Part shown: positions 63,779-64,000 of the stretch, piece after piece | How the letters are laid out: each line of letters begins with the position of its first letter | How positions within the stretch are numbered: the stretch's first letter is position 1 | DNA from: Euborellia annulipes | Taxonomy: Eukaryota; Arthropoda; Insecta; Dermaptera; Anisolabididae | Assembly: GCA_023213315.1 (NCBI GenBank) | Contig: JAKCPI010005405.1 | Location: 21,431-85,430, forward strand | DNA length: 64,000 nucleotides | Direction of reading: 5' to 3' | Position numbers and translations under genes: made by a program | The notes under the pieces: generated by a model | The model's input: the letters and a program-made list of their open reading frames with translations, nothing else | What the model was told of the DNA's origin: nothing | The model's database searches: none

Positions 63779-64000
63779 TTTACTTTTCTCTTACCTCTAT
63801 ATATGTTAATATAGAGAAAGTATTGGATTCATGTTAACAATCTGATATCGAGATTTTGATGGATATACACGTTTTGGGGTTCCCGAATCCAAAAAAGTAT
63901 TTTTCGCGACATGATCTGTCTGTCTGTGAACAAAATATCTCAAGAACGGAAAGAGCTAGGAGGTTGAAATTTTATATTTAAGCTAGGCACCCCTGGGACG
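63779..64000 (-). repeat. R1 repeat, cut by window end
   Basis: TTTTCTCTTACCTCTATATA hairpin, ATTGGATTCATG, GATCTGTCTGTCTGTG microsatellite and GAGGTTGAAATTTTATATTT; the copy continues beyond the window. Confidence 0.85.

Overview
The window looks like AT-rich eukaryotic (very probably arthropod) nuclear DNA that is mostly intron and old transposable elements. There are no bacterial-type genes, rRNA, true tRNA genes or CRISPR arrays. Arthropod origin is inferred from TCAGT initiators with a downstream promoter element at +28 to +32, from spliceosomal exon signals, and from the mix of elements (Penelope-like, hAT MITEs, Helitron, THAP/DDE, tRNA-derived SINE). The palindrome ATAGGCCTAT recurs, as it does in several invertebrate genomes. 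The species cannot be named from sequence alone.

Host gene layer (all on +): one convincing exon, 48040-48167, runs from an acceptor to a strong GTGAGT donor and holds a candidate start codon for a protein beginning MDVSELPPPADPA. Upstream lie four candidate non-coding first exons: A 11718-11844, C 18985-19158, B 27419-27568 and D 37766-37837. A and B are alignable duplicates that stay similar across the donor. B, C and D have an initiator with a DPE-like pentamer exactly 28 bases on. A 71-base exon-like segment at 15861-15931 carries a second ATG in a good context. The simplest reading is the 5' end of one large gene with several alternative promoters over about 36 kb. The gene itself was not recognised.

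Repeat layer: the dominant element, called R1 here, is about 615-645 bp when complete and occurs in roughly 28 copies or pieces. One end is a hairpin bounded by TCTGGTGTGAC and GTCACACCAGA. The other is a second hairpin ending GGTAAGAGAAAGTAAAA. A CAGACAGA-type microsatellite lies inside, and the terminal motif ACTTTCTCTTACC recurs in the loop of the opposite hairpin. R1 copies are targets for other insertions, which gives clean nested histories: a tRNA-derived SINE with 9-14 bp target duplications, hAT MITEs with 8-bp duplications, a THAP/DDE transposon relic, and a 438-bp Helitron inside a SINE inside an R1.

The most striking layer is a set of short inverted-repeat elements (4511-4846, 34222-34462, 35869-36221, 43306-43577, 46304-47529, 59640-59805 and isolated pieces) whose arms carry hammerhead-ribozyme motifs: CTGANGA, a stem II hairpin, GAA, a self-complementary ACGT (or ATAT), a cleavage base, and a closing stem I. 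One of them, 46304-47529, also holds a GIY-YIG endonuclease fragment typical of Penelope-like retroelements, which ties the set to that group.

Other notable structures are a 334-bp tandem repeat at 56148-57332 inside a pair of inverted repeats, large foldbacks at 9061-9530, 34033-34932 and 43930-44500, a circularly permuted inverted pair with tRNA-like boxes at 46538-47000, and a 102-bp CCAAT-containing duplication just upstream of first exon D. R1 strand in the list: '+' means the TCTGGTGTGAC hairpin comes first. All boundaries were read by eye and may be off by a few bases.
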